From the NCBI RefSeq assembly GCF_029963765.1, contig NZ_JALBYU010000001.1:310001-374000 (forward strand): a DNA stretch of 64,000 nucleotides, in the 5' to 3' direction. The position numbers and the translations under genes were made by a program. Every line of letters starts with the position of its first letter. Position 1 is the stretch's first letter. Shown in pieces: positions 8,615 through 17,342 of the stretch. The stretch comes from Pseudomonas sp. UYIF39. Lineage in GTDB: Bacteria; Pseudomonadota; Gammaproteobacteria; Pseudomonadales; Pseudomonadaceae. The notes under the pieces were generated by a model that saw only the letters and a list, made by a program, of their open reading frames with translations, was not told the origin of the DNA and did no database searches.

Positions 8615-11600
8615 TTAGATTTCCTTATGTCGCTTTCGCACGAGTTTCATCACCACCACAAAAAACACCGGCACAAACACCACCGCCAGTGTCGCGGTGA
8701 TCATCCCGCCAATCACCCCGGTGCCGATAGCTTGCTGGCTAGCCGAACTGGCCCCGGTGGCAATCGCCAGCGGCACCACGCCAAGGATGAACGCCAGCGA
8801 CGTCATCACAATCGGCCGCAGTCGCAGACGTGCGGCTTGCAGCGTGGCGTCGATCAGGTCATGACCTTCGTCGTACAGGCTCTTGGCGAACTCGATGATC
8901 AGGATCGCGTTCTTCGCCGACAGCCCGATGATGATAATCAATCCAACCTTGAAGAACACGTCGTTGGGCATCCCGCGCAAGGTCACGGCCAGTACCGCGC
9001 CGAGTACGCCGAGCGGCACCACCAGCAGCACCGAGGTCGGAATCGACCAGCTCTCATACAACGCGGCCAGACACAGGAACACGATCAGCAACGACAAACC
9101 GAGCAGGATCGGAGCCTGACTGCCGGACAAGCGTTCTTGCAACGACAACCCGGTCCATTCCTGCCCCAATCCCGCCGGGCCAAGTGCAACCAGACGTTCG
9201 ACTTCGGCCATGGCTTCGCCGGTGCTGTGACCGGGCGACGGTTCGCCGGAAATGCTGATCGCCGGGTAGCCGTTGTAGCGAGTCAATTGCGCCGGGCCCT
9301 GGGTCCATTTGGCCTGGACGAAGGCCGACAACGGCACCATTTTCCCGGCGCTGTTGCGCACGTGAATCTTCAGCAGATCGGCGACCTGGCTGCGCTGATC
9401 GCCTTCAGCCTGCACCACTACCCGCTGCATCCGCCCCTGATTGGGGAAGTCGTTGATGTAGGCCGAACCGACGGCGGTGGACAGCACGTTGCCGATGTCG
9501 GGAAAGGACACGCCCAACGCGTTGGCCTGTTTGCGGTCGACTTCAAGTTGCACCTGCGGCGCTTCGGCCAGGGCGCTTTCGCGCACGTTCATCAGAATCG
9601 GGCTTTTCTCGGCCGCAGCGAGCAATTCACTGCGCGCCTGCATCAACGTGGCATGGCCAAGACCGCCACGGTCCTGCAAGCGGAACTCGAAACCACTGGA
9701 GGTGCCCAGGCCATCCACCGGCGGCGGCAGTATCGAAAACGCCATGGCTTCCTTGATCTGACTCAACGCGATGTTGGCGCGATCGGCAATGGAACTGGCT
9801 GAGTCGTCGCTACCTCGATCAGACCAGTCTTTGAGCGTGGTAAACGCCAACGCGGCGTTCTGCCCGCTACCGGAAAAACTGAAACCGAGAATCACCGTGC
9901 TGTCGCCGACGCCGGGTTCAGTGGCGTTATGGGCTTCGATCTGCTCGACCACCTGCACTGTTCGGTTCTTGCTTGCACCCGGTGGCAGCTGAATGTCGGT
10001 GATGGTGTAACCCTGATCCTCCACCGGCAGGAACGAGGAGGGCAGTCGACTGAAGCACACGCCCAATCCGATCAGCAGCACGCCGTAGATCAGCAGGTAA
10101 CGGCCAGTGCGTTTCAGCGCATAGGCGACCCAGCCCTGATAACGCTCGGTCAGTTGCTCGAAACGCCGGTTGAACCAGCCGAAGAACCCCCACTTTTCGT
10201 GATGTTCGCCCTTGGCAATCGGCTTGAGCAGTGTCGCGCACAACGCCGGGGTCAAGGTCAGGGCGAGGAACGCCGAGAACAGAATCGAAGTCGCCATCGA
10301 CAAGGAGAATTGCCGGTAAATCACCCCGACCGAACCCTGCATGAACGCCATCGGAATGAACACCGCGACCAGCACCAGCGTGATGCCGATGATCGCCCCG
10401 GTGATCTGCTTCATCGCCTTGCGCGTGGCCTCTTTGGGCGACAGGCCTTCGGTGGCCATGATTCGCTCGACGTTCTCCACCACCACAATCGCGTCATCCA
10501 CCAGAATGCCGATCGCCAGCACCATGCCGAACATGGTCAGCACGTTGATCGAAAACCCGAGGGCCAACATGGTCGCAAAGGTGCCCATCAGCGCTACCGG
10601 CACCACCAGGGTTGGAATCAGCGTGTAGCGAATGTTTTGCAGGAACAGGAACATCACCGCAAACACCAGCAACATCGCCTCGCCGAGGGTGTAAACCACT
10701 TTGGTGATCGAGACTTTGACGAAGGGCGAGGTGTCGTACGGGATCTTGTATTCCACGCCAGCCGGGAAGTAGCGCGCCAGTTCGTCCATCTTCGCCCGCA
10801 CCAGGGTCGCGGTACTCAAGGCGTTGGCGCCCGGTGCCAACTGCACGCTGACGGCGGTCGACGGTTTGCCGTTAAGGCGGGTGGAAAACTGATATTCCTG
10901 ACTGCCGATCTCGACGCGCGCCACGTCTTTGATGCGCACAGTTGAGCCGTCGGGATTGGCTTTCAGGACGATGTCGGCGAATTCTTCCGGCGTCGACAAC
11001 TGACCTTTGACCAGTATGGTCGCGGTGATTTCCTGAGTGGTGCGGGTCGGCAAGTCGCCGATGCTGCCGGCCGACACTTGTGCGTTCTGCGCGACGATGG
11101 CGGCGTTGACGTCAGCCGGGGTCAGGTTGAAACCGATCAGCTTTTGCGGGTCGATCCAGATTCTCATCGCCCGTTCGGCACCGTACAGCTGCGCCTTGCC
11201 GACGCCGTCCAGGCGCTTGATCTCGTTCATCACGTTGCGCGCCAGGTAATCGCTGAGCGCCACATCATCAAGCTTGCCGTCACTGGAGGTGAGGGTGATC
11301 AGAAGCAGGAAGCCGGCGGAGACTTTCTCCACCTGCAAACCCTGCTGCGTCACTGCTTGAGGCAGGCGGGACTCGACCACTTTCAGGCGGTTTTGCACAT
11401 CGACCTGAGCCATTTCTGGGTCAGTGCCCGGCTGGAACGTTGCAGTGATGGTGGCACTGCCGAGGCTGCTCTGGGATTCGAAATACAGCAGATGGTCAGC
11501 GCCGTTGAGTTCTTCCTCGATCAGGCTGACCACGCTTTCGTCCACGGTTTGCGCCGAAGCACCGGGGTACACGGCGTAGATTTCGACTTTCGGCGGCGCT

Positions 11601-11713
11601 ACGTTGGGGTATTGCGCCACCGGCAACTGTGGAATGGCCAGGGCGCCGGCCAACAGGATGAACAGGGCAACCACCCAGGCGAACACCGGGCGATCGATAA
11701 AGAACTGCGGCAT
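8615..11713 (-). CDS. RND efflux permease (HAE1 family, MexB/AcrB-like)
   Basis: A 1032-residue inner-membrane proton/drug antiporter of the hydrophobe/amphiphile efflux family. It opens with FFIDRPVFAWVVALFI, the standard first helix, and has two large periplasmic loops. The central helix block GFSINVLTMFGMVLAIGIL carries into VDDAIVVVENVER, which holds the proton-relay Asp pair. The C-terminal half has GLSAKNAILIIEFA and RLRPIVMTSLAFILG, both signature blocks. The length is normal. It lies 15 bp downstream of its adaptor gene. No outer-membrane factor gene is nearby, so an OprM/TolC-like channel elsewhere must be used. The closest Mex system cannot be assigned safely from sequence alone. 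Confidence 0.95.
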   Translation of the reverse strand: MPQFFIDRPVFAWVVALFILLAGALAIPQLPVAQYPNVAPPKVEIYAVYPGASAQTVDESVVSLIEEELNGADHLLYFESQSSLGSATITATFQPGTDPEMAQVDVQNRLKVVESRLPQAVTQQGLQVEKVSAGFLLLITLTSSDGKLDDVALSDYLARNVMNEIKRLDGVGKAQLYGAERAMRIWIDPQKLIGFNLTPADVNAAIVAQNAQVSAGSIGDLPTRTTQEITATILVKGQLSTPEEFADIVLKANPDGSTVRIKDVARVEIGSQEYQFSTRLNGKPSTAVSVQLAPGANALSTATLVRAKMDELARYFPAGVEYKIPYDTSPFVKVSITKVVYTLGEAMLLVFAVMFLFLQNIRYTLIPTLVVPVALMGTFATMLALGFSINVLTMFGMVLAIGILVDDAIVVVENVERIMATEGLSPKEATRKAMKQITGAIIGITLVLVAVFIPMAFMQGSVGVIYRQFSLSMATSILFSAFLALTLTPALCATLLKPIAKGEHHEKWGFFGWFNRRFEQLTERYQGWVAYALKRTGRYLLIYGVLLIGLGVCFSRLPSSFLPVEDQGYTITDIQLPPGASKNRTVQVVEQIEAHNATEPGVGDSTVILGFSFSGSGQNAALAFTTLKDWSDRGSDDSASSIADRANIALSQIKEAMAFSILPPPVDGLGTSSGFEFRLQDRGGLGHATLMQARSELLAAAEKSPILMNVRESALAEAPQVQLEVDRKQANALGVSFPDIGNVLSTAVGSAYINDFPNQGRMQRVVVQAEGDQRSQVADLLKIHVRNSAGKMVPLSAFVQAKWTQGPAQLTRYNGYPAISISGEPSPGHSTGEAMAEVERLVALGPAGLGQEWTGLSLQERLSGSQAPILLGLSLLIVFLCLAALYESWSIPTSVLLVVPLGVLGAVLAVTLRGMPNDVFFKVGLIIIIGLSAKNAILIIEFAKSLYDEGHDLIDATLQAARLRLRPIVMTSLAFILGVVPLAIATGASSASQQAIGTGVIGGMITATLAVVFVPVFFVVVMKLVRKRHKEI

Positions 11714-11728
11714 AAAGAAGCGTCCTGC

Positions 11729-12886
11729 TTACTGACCAGAAGCCTGGGCAAGTGGAAGAGGGGTGTCGTCGATCTGCACTTTTTCGCCGGGACGGGCGTG
11801 CTGCAGGCCTTCAGTGACGATGCGGTCACCAGGCCTGAGCCCGGCGGTGACGATCCAGCGATCGTTCTGCACGGCGCCCAGTTCGACCGGTTGCTGGCCG
11901 ACCCGCTGTTCGGCGTCGAGCAACAGCACTTGGGCGATACCGGCGCTGTCACGCTGGATGGCCCGTTGCGGCACGCTGATGCCTTGCTGATTGACCGCTT
12001 GCTCCAGACGTACGCGCACGAAGCTGCCCGGCAGCAAGTCGAGGTCCGGGTTGGGGAACTCGCTGCGCAAAATGATCTGACCGGTGCCGGGGTCGACGGT
12101 GATGTCGGCGAACAGCAACTTGCCCGGTAACGGATAGAGACTGCCGTCGTCCTGGATCAGCGTGGCTTTGGCCTGGTCCTGACCGACCTGCTGCAACTGG
12201 CCGGAACGGAACGCCCGGCGCAGGTCGTTGAGTTCGCGGGTCGATTGGGTGAGGTCGGCGTGGATCGGGTTCAGTTGCTGAATCAATGCCAGCGGCGTGG
12301 TTTCGTTCTGCCCGACCAGTGCGCCTTCGGTCACCAGCGCGCGGCCGATGCGCCCGGAGATCGGCGCCGTGACCGTGGCGTAACCCAGGTTGAGTTTCGC
12401 CCGTTCCACGGCGGCTTTGTTCGCGGCGACGTCAGCAGCCGTTTGCCGGGCACTGGCCCGGGCGTTGTCATAATCCTGACCGCTGATGGCATTGCCTTCG
12501 ATCAATTGCGCGTAACGCTGCTCTTGCAGGCGCGCCTGAAAGGCATTGGCTTCAGCCTTGCGCAGCGCCGCTTCAGCGCTGTCCAGGTCAGCCTTGAACG
12601 GCGCCGGATCGATACGGAACAACACTTCGCCTTTTTTCACATCACTGCCTTCACGGAATGCGCGTTGCAACACCACCCCGGCAACCCGGGCGCGGACTTC
12701 GGCAATGCGTGGCGCGGCAATCCGCCCGCTCAGTTCACTGGTGATCGACAGGGGGCTGGCTTGGATGGTCTCGATGCGAACCGTGGCCAGAGGCGCCTGT
12801 TCTTCGGCCGTCGAGGCCTTGTCACAAGCGCTCAGCGTCAGCGCCAGTGCAATCAGGCTGAGCCTGGCAAGCAGATTCATTGACAT
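11729..12886 (-). CDS. RND efflux periplasmic adaptor lipoprotein (MexA/AcrA-like)
   Basis: A 385-residue membrane fusion protein that links the RND permease to an outer-membrane channel. The N-terminus has a lipoprotein signal ending LALTLSAC, with the lipidated Cys at residue 21. The barrel-sandwich and helical hairpin regions follow (RVAGVVLQRAFREGSDVKKG, then the Ala/Glu-rich hairpin), then the second lipoyl half YATVTAPISGRIGRALVTEG. It is the first gene of the two-gene pump operon and divergent from the two-component regulator genes, which are the obvious candidate controllers. Confidence 0.95.
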   Translation of the reverse strand: MSMNLLARLSLIALALTLSACDKASTAEEQAPLATVRIETIQASPLSITSELSGRIAAPRIAEVRARVAGVVLQRAFREGSDVKKGEVLFRIDPAPFKADLDSAEAALRKAEANAFQARLQEQRYAQLIEGNAISGQDYDNARASARQTAADVAANKAAVERAKLNLGYATVTAPISGRIGRALVTEGALVGQNETTPLALIQQLNPIHADLTQSTRELNDLRRAFRSGQLQQVGQDQAKATLIQDDGSLYPLPGKLLFADITVDPGTGQIILRSEFPNPDLDLLPGSFVRVRLEQAVNQQGISVPQRAIQRDSAGIAQVLLLDAEQRVGQQPVELGAVQNDRWIVTAGLRPGDRIVTEGLQHARPGEKVQIDDTPLPLAQASGQ

Positions 12887-13044
12887 TCAAATACCCCAAT
12901 AATGACCTCCCGCATCCTACGGGGAGGCGACGAGGGTAGCGGTGAAGCTTTGTAGGCGCTGTGTGAAATTGTGTAAGGGTTTTACTCAGGCACGGGCGAG
13001 GGCGTATATCCTTCACGCCTCGATTTCTATTGCGACTGTTAGAT

Positions 13045-13116
13045 TGCTTTCGCGAGCAGGCTCGCTCCTACAGTTGAAAGGCGGTCCCCTGTGGGAGCGA
13101 GCCTGCTCGCGAAAGC
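13045..13116. repeat. REPIN (inverted REP pair)
   Basis: GCTTTCGCGAGCAGGCTCGC at 13045-13064 is mirrored by GCGAGCCTGCTCGCGAAAGC at 13097-13116. The pair sits in the divergent gap between the efflux adaptor and the response regulator, ending about 38 bp before the regulator's ATG. It may therefore form a hairpin in the regulator's 5' leader. Confidence 0.85.
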
Positions 13117-13153
13117 GGTCTGTCAAACGCCACTGCACTTTCTGGAAACACCC

Positions 13154-13855
13154 ATGCCCAACATCCTCCTGGTCGAAGACGACACCGCGCTCTCCGAACT
13201 GATTGCCAGTTACCTGGAACGCAACGGCTATAGCGTCAGCGTGATCAGCCGTGGTGACCATGTGCGCGAACGTGCGCGGGTCAATCCGCCGGACCTGGTG
13301 ATCCTCGACCTGATGCTGCCGGGGCTCGACGGCCTACAAGTCTGCCGCTTGCTGCGCGCCGATTCGGCCACGCTGCCGATCCTGATGCTCACCGCCCGCG
13401 ACGACAGTCACGATCAGGTGCTGGGCCTGGAAATGGGCGCCGACGACTACGTCACCAAACCCTGCGAACCGCGGGTGTTGCTGGCCCGGGTGCGGACGTT
13501 GCTGCGGCGCAGCAGCCTCACCGAACCGCAGACGGCCAACGACCGCATTCTGATGGGCAATCTGTGCATCGACCTGTCCGAGCGCACCGTCACCTGGCGC
13601 GAGCAATTGGTCGAACTGTCCAGCGGTGAATACAACCTGCTGGTGGTACTCGCTCGGCATGCCGGCGAAGTGCTCAGTCGCGACCAGATTCTGCAACGCC
13701 TGCGCGGCATCGAGTTCAATGGCACCGACCGCTCGGTGGACGTGGCGATTTCCAAGCTGCGGCGCAAGTTCGACGACCACGCCGGCGAGGCGCGCAAGAT
13801 CAAGACCGTGTGGGGCAAGGGTTACCTGTTCAGCCGTTCCGAGTGGGAATGCTGA
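13154..13855 (+). CDS. OmpR/PhoB-family response regulator (RstA/ParR-like)
   Basis: A 233-residue two-component regulator. The receiver domain has the acidic pocket EDD at residues 8-10, the phosphorylated Asp in LDLMLPG at 52, the Thr of MLTARDD at 80, and Lys 102 in VTKP. A winged-helix DNA-binding domain follows, with SGEYNLLVVLARHAGEVLSRD and the recognition-helix region RSVDVAISKLRRK. The ATG at 13154 is preferred over an upstream in-frame start at 13091 because the receiver begins at once with MPNILLVEDD and the extra residues would be translated from REPIN sequence. The sensor kinase gene starts 4 bp after its stop, and the pump genes are divergent. Confidence 0.94.
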   Translation: MPNILLVEDDTALSELIASYLERNGYSVSVISRGDHVRERARVNPPDLVILDLMLPGLDGLQVCRLLRADSATLPILMLTARDDSHDQVLGLEMGADDYVTKPCEPRVLLARVRTLLRRSSLTEPQTANDRILMGNLCIDLSERTVTWREQLVELSSGEYNLLVVLARHAGEVLSRDQILQRLRGIEFNGTDRSVDVAISKLRRKFDDHAGEARKIKTVWGKGYLFSRSEWEC

Positions 13856-13859
13856 GTCG

Positions 13860-15161
13860 ATGTTCAGAATCCTGTTTCGCCTGTACCTGGTGACCATCGT
13901 TTCGTACAGTGCGGCGATCTATCTGGTGCCTGACGTGGTGATCAAGGTCTTCCAGGAGCGCTTTGTCACCTACAACCTCGATTACTCGCGCGGGCTGCAA
14001 ACCCTCATCGTCAAACAGTTTCATGCCGTACCCCCGGAACAATGGCCGGCATTGGCCGCGGAGATGGACAAGGAATTCCAGCCGCTGCACATCGTACTGA
14101 CCGGTAACGACGATGCCGATTTCACCCCTGATGAGCGCAAGCGTTTGCAGCGTGGCGAGAACGTCGTGCGCATTGGCGACTGGGGCTGGCGCACCCTGGC
14201 GGTGTCGCCGCTGAACGAGCGGACGGTGGTAGAGATGGTCGTGCCGCCGGACCCGATGGACGTCAGCCTGTTGTACTGGAGCATCAACGTGCTGATCGGC
14301 GCGACCATGCTTGCCTGCCTGTTGCTGTGGCTGCGCCCGCACTGGCACGACCTAGAGCGCCTCAAAGGTACGGCTGAACGTTTCGGCAAGGGCCACTTGA
14401 GCGAGCGCACTCAGATTTCCCAAAGCTCCAACATCGGTAGCCTGGCCAACGTCTTCGACACCATGGCTGGCGATATCGAGAACCTGTTAAACCAGCAGCG
14501 GGACCTGCTCAATGCAGTCTCTCACGAATTGCGCACGCCCCTGACACGACTGGATTTCGGCCTGGCGCTGGCGTTGTCCGACGATTTGCCAGCCGCCAGT
14601 CGTGAGCGTCTGCAAGGTCTGGTCGGGCACATTCGCGAGCTCGATGAGTTGGTGCTGGAACTGTTGTCCTACAGTCGCCTGCAAAACCCGGCGCGACTGC
14701 CGGAGCGGGTCGAGGTGTCGCTGGATGAGTTTATCGACAGCATTCTGGGCAGCGTCGACGAAGAACTGGAATCCCCGGACATCGTTATCGATGTGATGCT
14801 TAACGGCCAACTTGAACGCTTTGTTCTCGATCCACGCCTGACCGCTCGCGCTATTCAGAACCTGCTGCGCAATGCCATGCGCTACTGCGAAAAGCGCATT
14901 CAGATTGGCGTACAGGTCTGTCCAAAAGGCTGCGAAATCTGGGTCGATGACGACGGCATTGGCATTCCGGAGGATGAGCGGGAACGGATATTCGAACCGT
15001 TCTATCGGCTGGATCGCAGTCGCGACCGGGCAACGGGCGGGTTTGGTCTGGGGCTGGCAATCAGTCGGCGGGCGCTGGAAGCCCAGGGCGGCACACTGAC
15101 CGTGGAACCGTCGCCATTGGGCGGCGCACGGTTCCGTTTGTGGCTGCCCACCTCAGCCTGA
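13860..15161 (+). CDS. Sensor histidine kinase (RstB/ParS-like)
   Basis: A 433-residue inner-membrane kinase partner of the preceding response regulator. One N-terminal helix and a second at about residues 140-160 flank a periplasmic sensor domain of about 120 residues. The juxtamembrane segment LRPHWHDLERLKGTAERFG and the HAMP-like GHLSER are characteristic of the RstB/ParS group. The phosphoacceptor His is in SHELRTPLTRLDF at about residue 222, with N-box NLLRNAMRYC, G1 box DDDGIGIP and G2 box GFGLGLAIS following. The signal sensed is unknown. By position, the likely target is the divergent efflux operon (inference). Confidence 0.94.
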   Translation: MFRILFRLYLVTIVSYSAAIYLVPDVVIKVFQERFVTYNLDYSRGLQTLIVKQFHAVPPEQWPALAAEMDKEFQPLHIVLTGNDDADFTPDERKRLQRGENVVRIGDWGWRTLAVSPLNERTVVEMVVPPDPMDVSLLYWSINVLIGATMLACLLLWLRPHWHDLERLKGTAERFGKGHLSERTQISQSSNIGSLANVFDTMAGDIENLLNQQRDLLNAVSHELRTPLTRLDFGLALALSDDLPAASRERLQGLVGHIRELDELVLELLSYSRLQNPARLPERVEVSLDEFIDSILGSVDEELESPDIVIDVMLNGQLERFVLDPRLTARAIQNLLRNAMRYCEKRIQIGVQVCPKGCEIWVDDDGIGIPEDERERIFEPFYRLDRSRDRATGGFGLGLAISRRALEAQGGTLTVEPSPLGGARFRLWLPTSA

Positions 15162-15170
15162 CGCACTCTG

Positions 15171-15332
15171 TGTAGCAGCTGCCGAGCCTGCGAGGCTGCG
15201 TTCGAGTCGGGCCGCGTTCGGACGCAGCACTTGTAAAACCAGGCAACTGGTTCTTTCAGGAACACCGCATCCGCCGGACTTGCGAGGACTGCGTCCTCGA
15301 ACGCAGCCTCGCGCTGCTCGACAGCTGCTACA
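15171..15332. repeat. Inverted repeat pair of a second REP-like family
   Basis: GTAGCAGCTGCCGAGCCTGC at 15171-15190 is matched in reverse orientation by the segment ending CTCGACAGCTGCTAC near 15330, and both arms carry GAGGCTGCGTTCGA or its complement. The unit differs from the GTGGGAGCGAGC REP family elsewhere in the window. It lies between the convergent kinase and pncA genes and probably ends both transcripts. Confidence 0.75.
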
Positions 15333-15337
15333 GGGGG

Positions 15338-15967
15338 CTAACCTGGCACTTCGGTTGATGGAATCAACCCAACCCCAGCCACCTGCATCCGCTCGATCGC
15401 TGCCGCCAATGAACCCTCCAGATCAATCGCCCGACACGCATCCGACACCACAAACACGTTAAACCCAGCCGCCCGCGCATCCAGCGCAGAGAACATCACG
15501 CAGAAATCGAGTGCCAGCCCAACCAGATAGACCGTGTCGATACCGCGTTCCTTCAAGTACCCGGCCAAGCCTGTGGTGGTCGTTCGGTCCGCCTCCAGAA
15601 ACGCCGAGTAACTGTCGATGTCCGGGTTGCAGCCCTTGCGGATGATCAGTTGGGCGTGGGGCAGGTCCAGATCCTTGTGTAACTCGGCACCGGGTGTGGC
15701 CCGCACGCAATGGTCCGGCCAGAGCGTCTGCTCGCCATAAGGCAGTTGAATCACGTCGTAAGGTGCGTGGCCCGGGTGGCTGGAGGCGAAGGACGCATGT
15801 CCGGCCGGGTGCCAGTCCTGGGCGATGATGACTTGGGTGAACCGGGCGCCAAGGCGATTGATCAGCGGGACGATCTGGTCGCCCTCCGGCACCGGTAGAT
15901 GGCCGCCGGGGAAGAAGTCGTTCTGTACGTCGATGACCAGTAAGGCTGTGCGTGAAGCTATCGGCAT
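15338..15967 (-). CDS. pncA: Nicotinamidase / pyrazinamidase
   Basis: A 209-residue cysteine hydrolase of the isochorismatase fold that deamidates nicotinamide to nicotinate in NAD salvage. The catalytic triad is visible: Asp 13 (LVIDVQNDFF), Lys 111 (IIRKGCNPD) and Cys 156 (ALDFCVMFSA). The metal site DWHPAGHASF has Asp 51, His 53 and His 57. The ATG at 15967 is chosen over one 54 bp upstream because the family starts a few residues before the first strand. It lies 50 bp after the anti-sigma gene on the same strand, but co-regulation is not evident. Confidence 0.95.
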   Translation of the reverse strand: MPIASRTALLVIDVQNDFFPGGHLPVPEGDQIVPLINRLGARFTQVIIAQDWHPAGHASFASSHPGHAPYDVIQLPYGEQTLWPDHCVRATPGAELHKDLDLPHAQLIIRKGCNPDIDSYSAFLEADRTTTTGLAGYLKERGIDTVYLVGLALDFCVMFSALDARAAGFNVFVVSDACRAIDLEGSLAAAIERMQVAGVGLIPSTEVPG

Positions 15968-16017
15968 GGATAGGTTCCGACTTGGAAATGAGGCACCCAG
16001 CATAGTGACAAAACGGA

Positions 16018-16794
16018 TCACGCGCTAAGCCGGCCTCTCAACAATTTCGCCATGTCCTCCAGATCCGCCACCGGGTTATGCCCGATCAACATCCAGGCAT
16101 GTTGCATGTCGGCCCAATAAACAATGTTCATCCCGTACCGGCGTTCCTGGGCGAAATGCCGGCTGCCGCTGTTGGAGCGGGTGACGCACAGCGCCATGGG
16201 GCCGTGCGCCGGGTCCAGATAGGTGATTTGGGCAATGGCGACGCCGTCGTACTCGAGGATTTGCGCGCGCTTGAACTCGGAGCGTGGCAGGGTCAGTTGT
16301 GTCGGCACAAGATTCAGTCCCAGACGCGCATCGATGGTCCGCAGTTGCGCCCGCTGAGCGGCTTCGTCAGTGGGCAAGTGGTCCAGGGTTTGCGGCACGT
16401 AAAGCGACATGTACTCGGCCACCAGCCCGCGCCAGTTGTTAGTTTGCTGACTCAACTGCCAACCGAGGAACAGCCGGTCCGCCACTACGCCACTGATCAC
16501 CAGCCCGGCGGCCGCTGCGAGAAACCAGCGTCGATTCATGGTCGGGCGTTCAGGTGAAGGCAGGGTGTCGAGCATCGATTGCAAGCGGTCCACGGGCGCC
16601 TGTCGGCCCAACTCGTCGTAGGCCTCCTTGAACGGCAGGCTGCTGCGGGCCAGCCATTGCAGGCGCAGGTTGAGTGTTGGGTCTTCAAGGATGGCCGCGT
16701 CGATGCGGGTGCGCTGTTCGCTGTCGAGCTGGTTGTCGAGGTAGGCCACCAGTTGCTCATCCGAGGGGACCGTCGGGCGTGCGTGATCGTTCAT
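16018..16794 (-). CDS. Transmembrane anti-sigma factor
   Basis: A 258-residue probable anti-sigma factor for the ECF sigma gene just upstream, with a four-base ATGA overlap. The N-terminal part (DEQLVAYLDNQLDSEQR, residues 11-27) looks like the sigma-binding domain of zinc-less anti-sigma proteins. A single membrane segment at about 89-108 (FLAAAAGLVISGVVADRLFL) is followed by a periplasmic domain of about 150 residues. No HxxxCxxC zinc motif is present. The signal that releases the sigma factor is unknown. Assignment rests on domain order and gene context. Confidence 0.82.
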   Translation of the reverse strand: MNDHARPTVPSDEQLVAYLDNQLDSEQRTRIDAAILEDPTLNLRLQWLARSSLPFKEAYDELGRQAPVDRLQSMLDTLPSPERPTMNRRWFLAAAAGLVISGVVADRLFLGWQLSQQTNNWRGLVAEYMSLYVPQTLDHLPTDEAAQRAQLRTIDARLGLNLVPTQLTLPRSEFKRAQILEYDGVAIAQITYLDPAHGPMALCVTRSNSGSRHFAQERRYGMNIVYWADMQHAWMLIGHNPVADLEDMAKLLRGRLSA

Positions 16795-17318
16795 CGACGT
16801 TCTCCAGTGGAAGGGTTCGGCACGGTGTGCAATGGCGGGTACTCGGCCAGTTTCGCGCGTGCAGCGGCCAGGCGACTCATGACGGTGCCGATGGGCACGT
16901 CCAGCACGTCGGCCACTTCGCGGTAGGACAAACCTTCGACATAGGCGAGAAACACCGTTTCGCGCTGGGTTTCGGGCAGGGCATCCACACGCCTGATCAC
17001 CTGAGCCGCGAGGACATGGGTTTGCGCTGCGTATTCACCATCGAACGACAAAGCGTTGTCGGCATCCACCACCCCTTGTCCATGACGCACTCTTCGGGAG
17101 CGAACTTCGTTGAGCCAGATCGAGTGCAGAATGCTCAGCAACCAGCGGTCCATGCGGGTGCCCGGGACAAACTGCCCGGCACGCTCGAGCGCCCGCACGC
17201 AGGTGGCCTGCACCAGGTCTTCGGCGACATGCCGTTGCCGGGAAAGCAGCAGGCCGTAGCGCCATAAACGCGCCAGGTGCTGGCCCAGTTCTGCCCGTAT
17301 TGCCTGATCGCTGGCGAT
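16791..17318 (-). CDS. ECF-type RNA polymerase sigma factor with unusual start
   Basis: An ECF sigma-70 factor of about 175 residues if read from 17318. Region 2 is LWRYGLLLSRQRHVAEDLVQ followed by ATCVRALERAGQF, and region 4 is LPETQRETVFLAYVEGLSYREVADVLDVPIGTVMSRLAAAR. No ATG, GTG or TTG occurs in frame between the upstream gene's TGA stop (17343-17345) and the GTG at 17213, and that GTG would delete most of region 2. A GGAGG ribosome site (17324-17328 on the opposite strand) lies 5 nt before an ATC codon at 17318-17316. Initiation at ATC, or a mutated ATG, is therefore likely. If only the GTG is used, the protein is about 140 residues and probably weak. Confidence 0.8.
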   Translation of the reverse strand: MASDQAIRAELGQHLARLWRYGLLLSRQRHVAEDLVQATCVRALERAGQFVPGTRMDRWLLSILHSIWLNEVRSRRVRHGQGVVDADNALSFDGEYAAQTHVLAAQVIRRVDALPETQRETVFLAYVEGLSYREVADVLDVPIGTVMSRLAAARAKLAEYPPLHTVPNPSTGERR

Positions 17319-17342
17319 GGCGCCCTCCGTCTGCTCGGTGTG

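Noticed and set aside
8471..9802. A 443-codon open frame on the plus strand
   Set aside because: It is antisense to the RND permease and starts in a REPIN; the product is low-complexity His/Arg/Gln and matches nothing.
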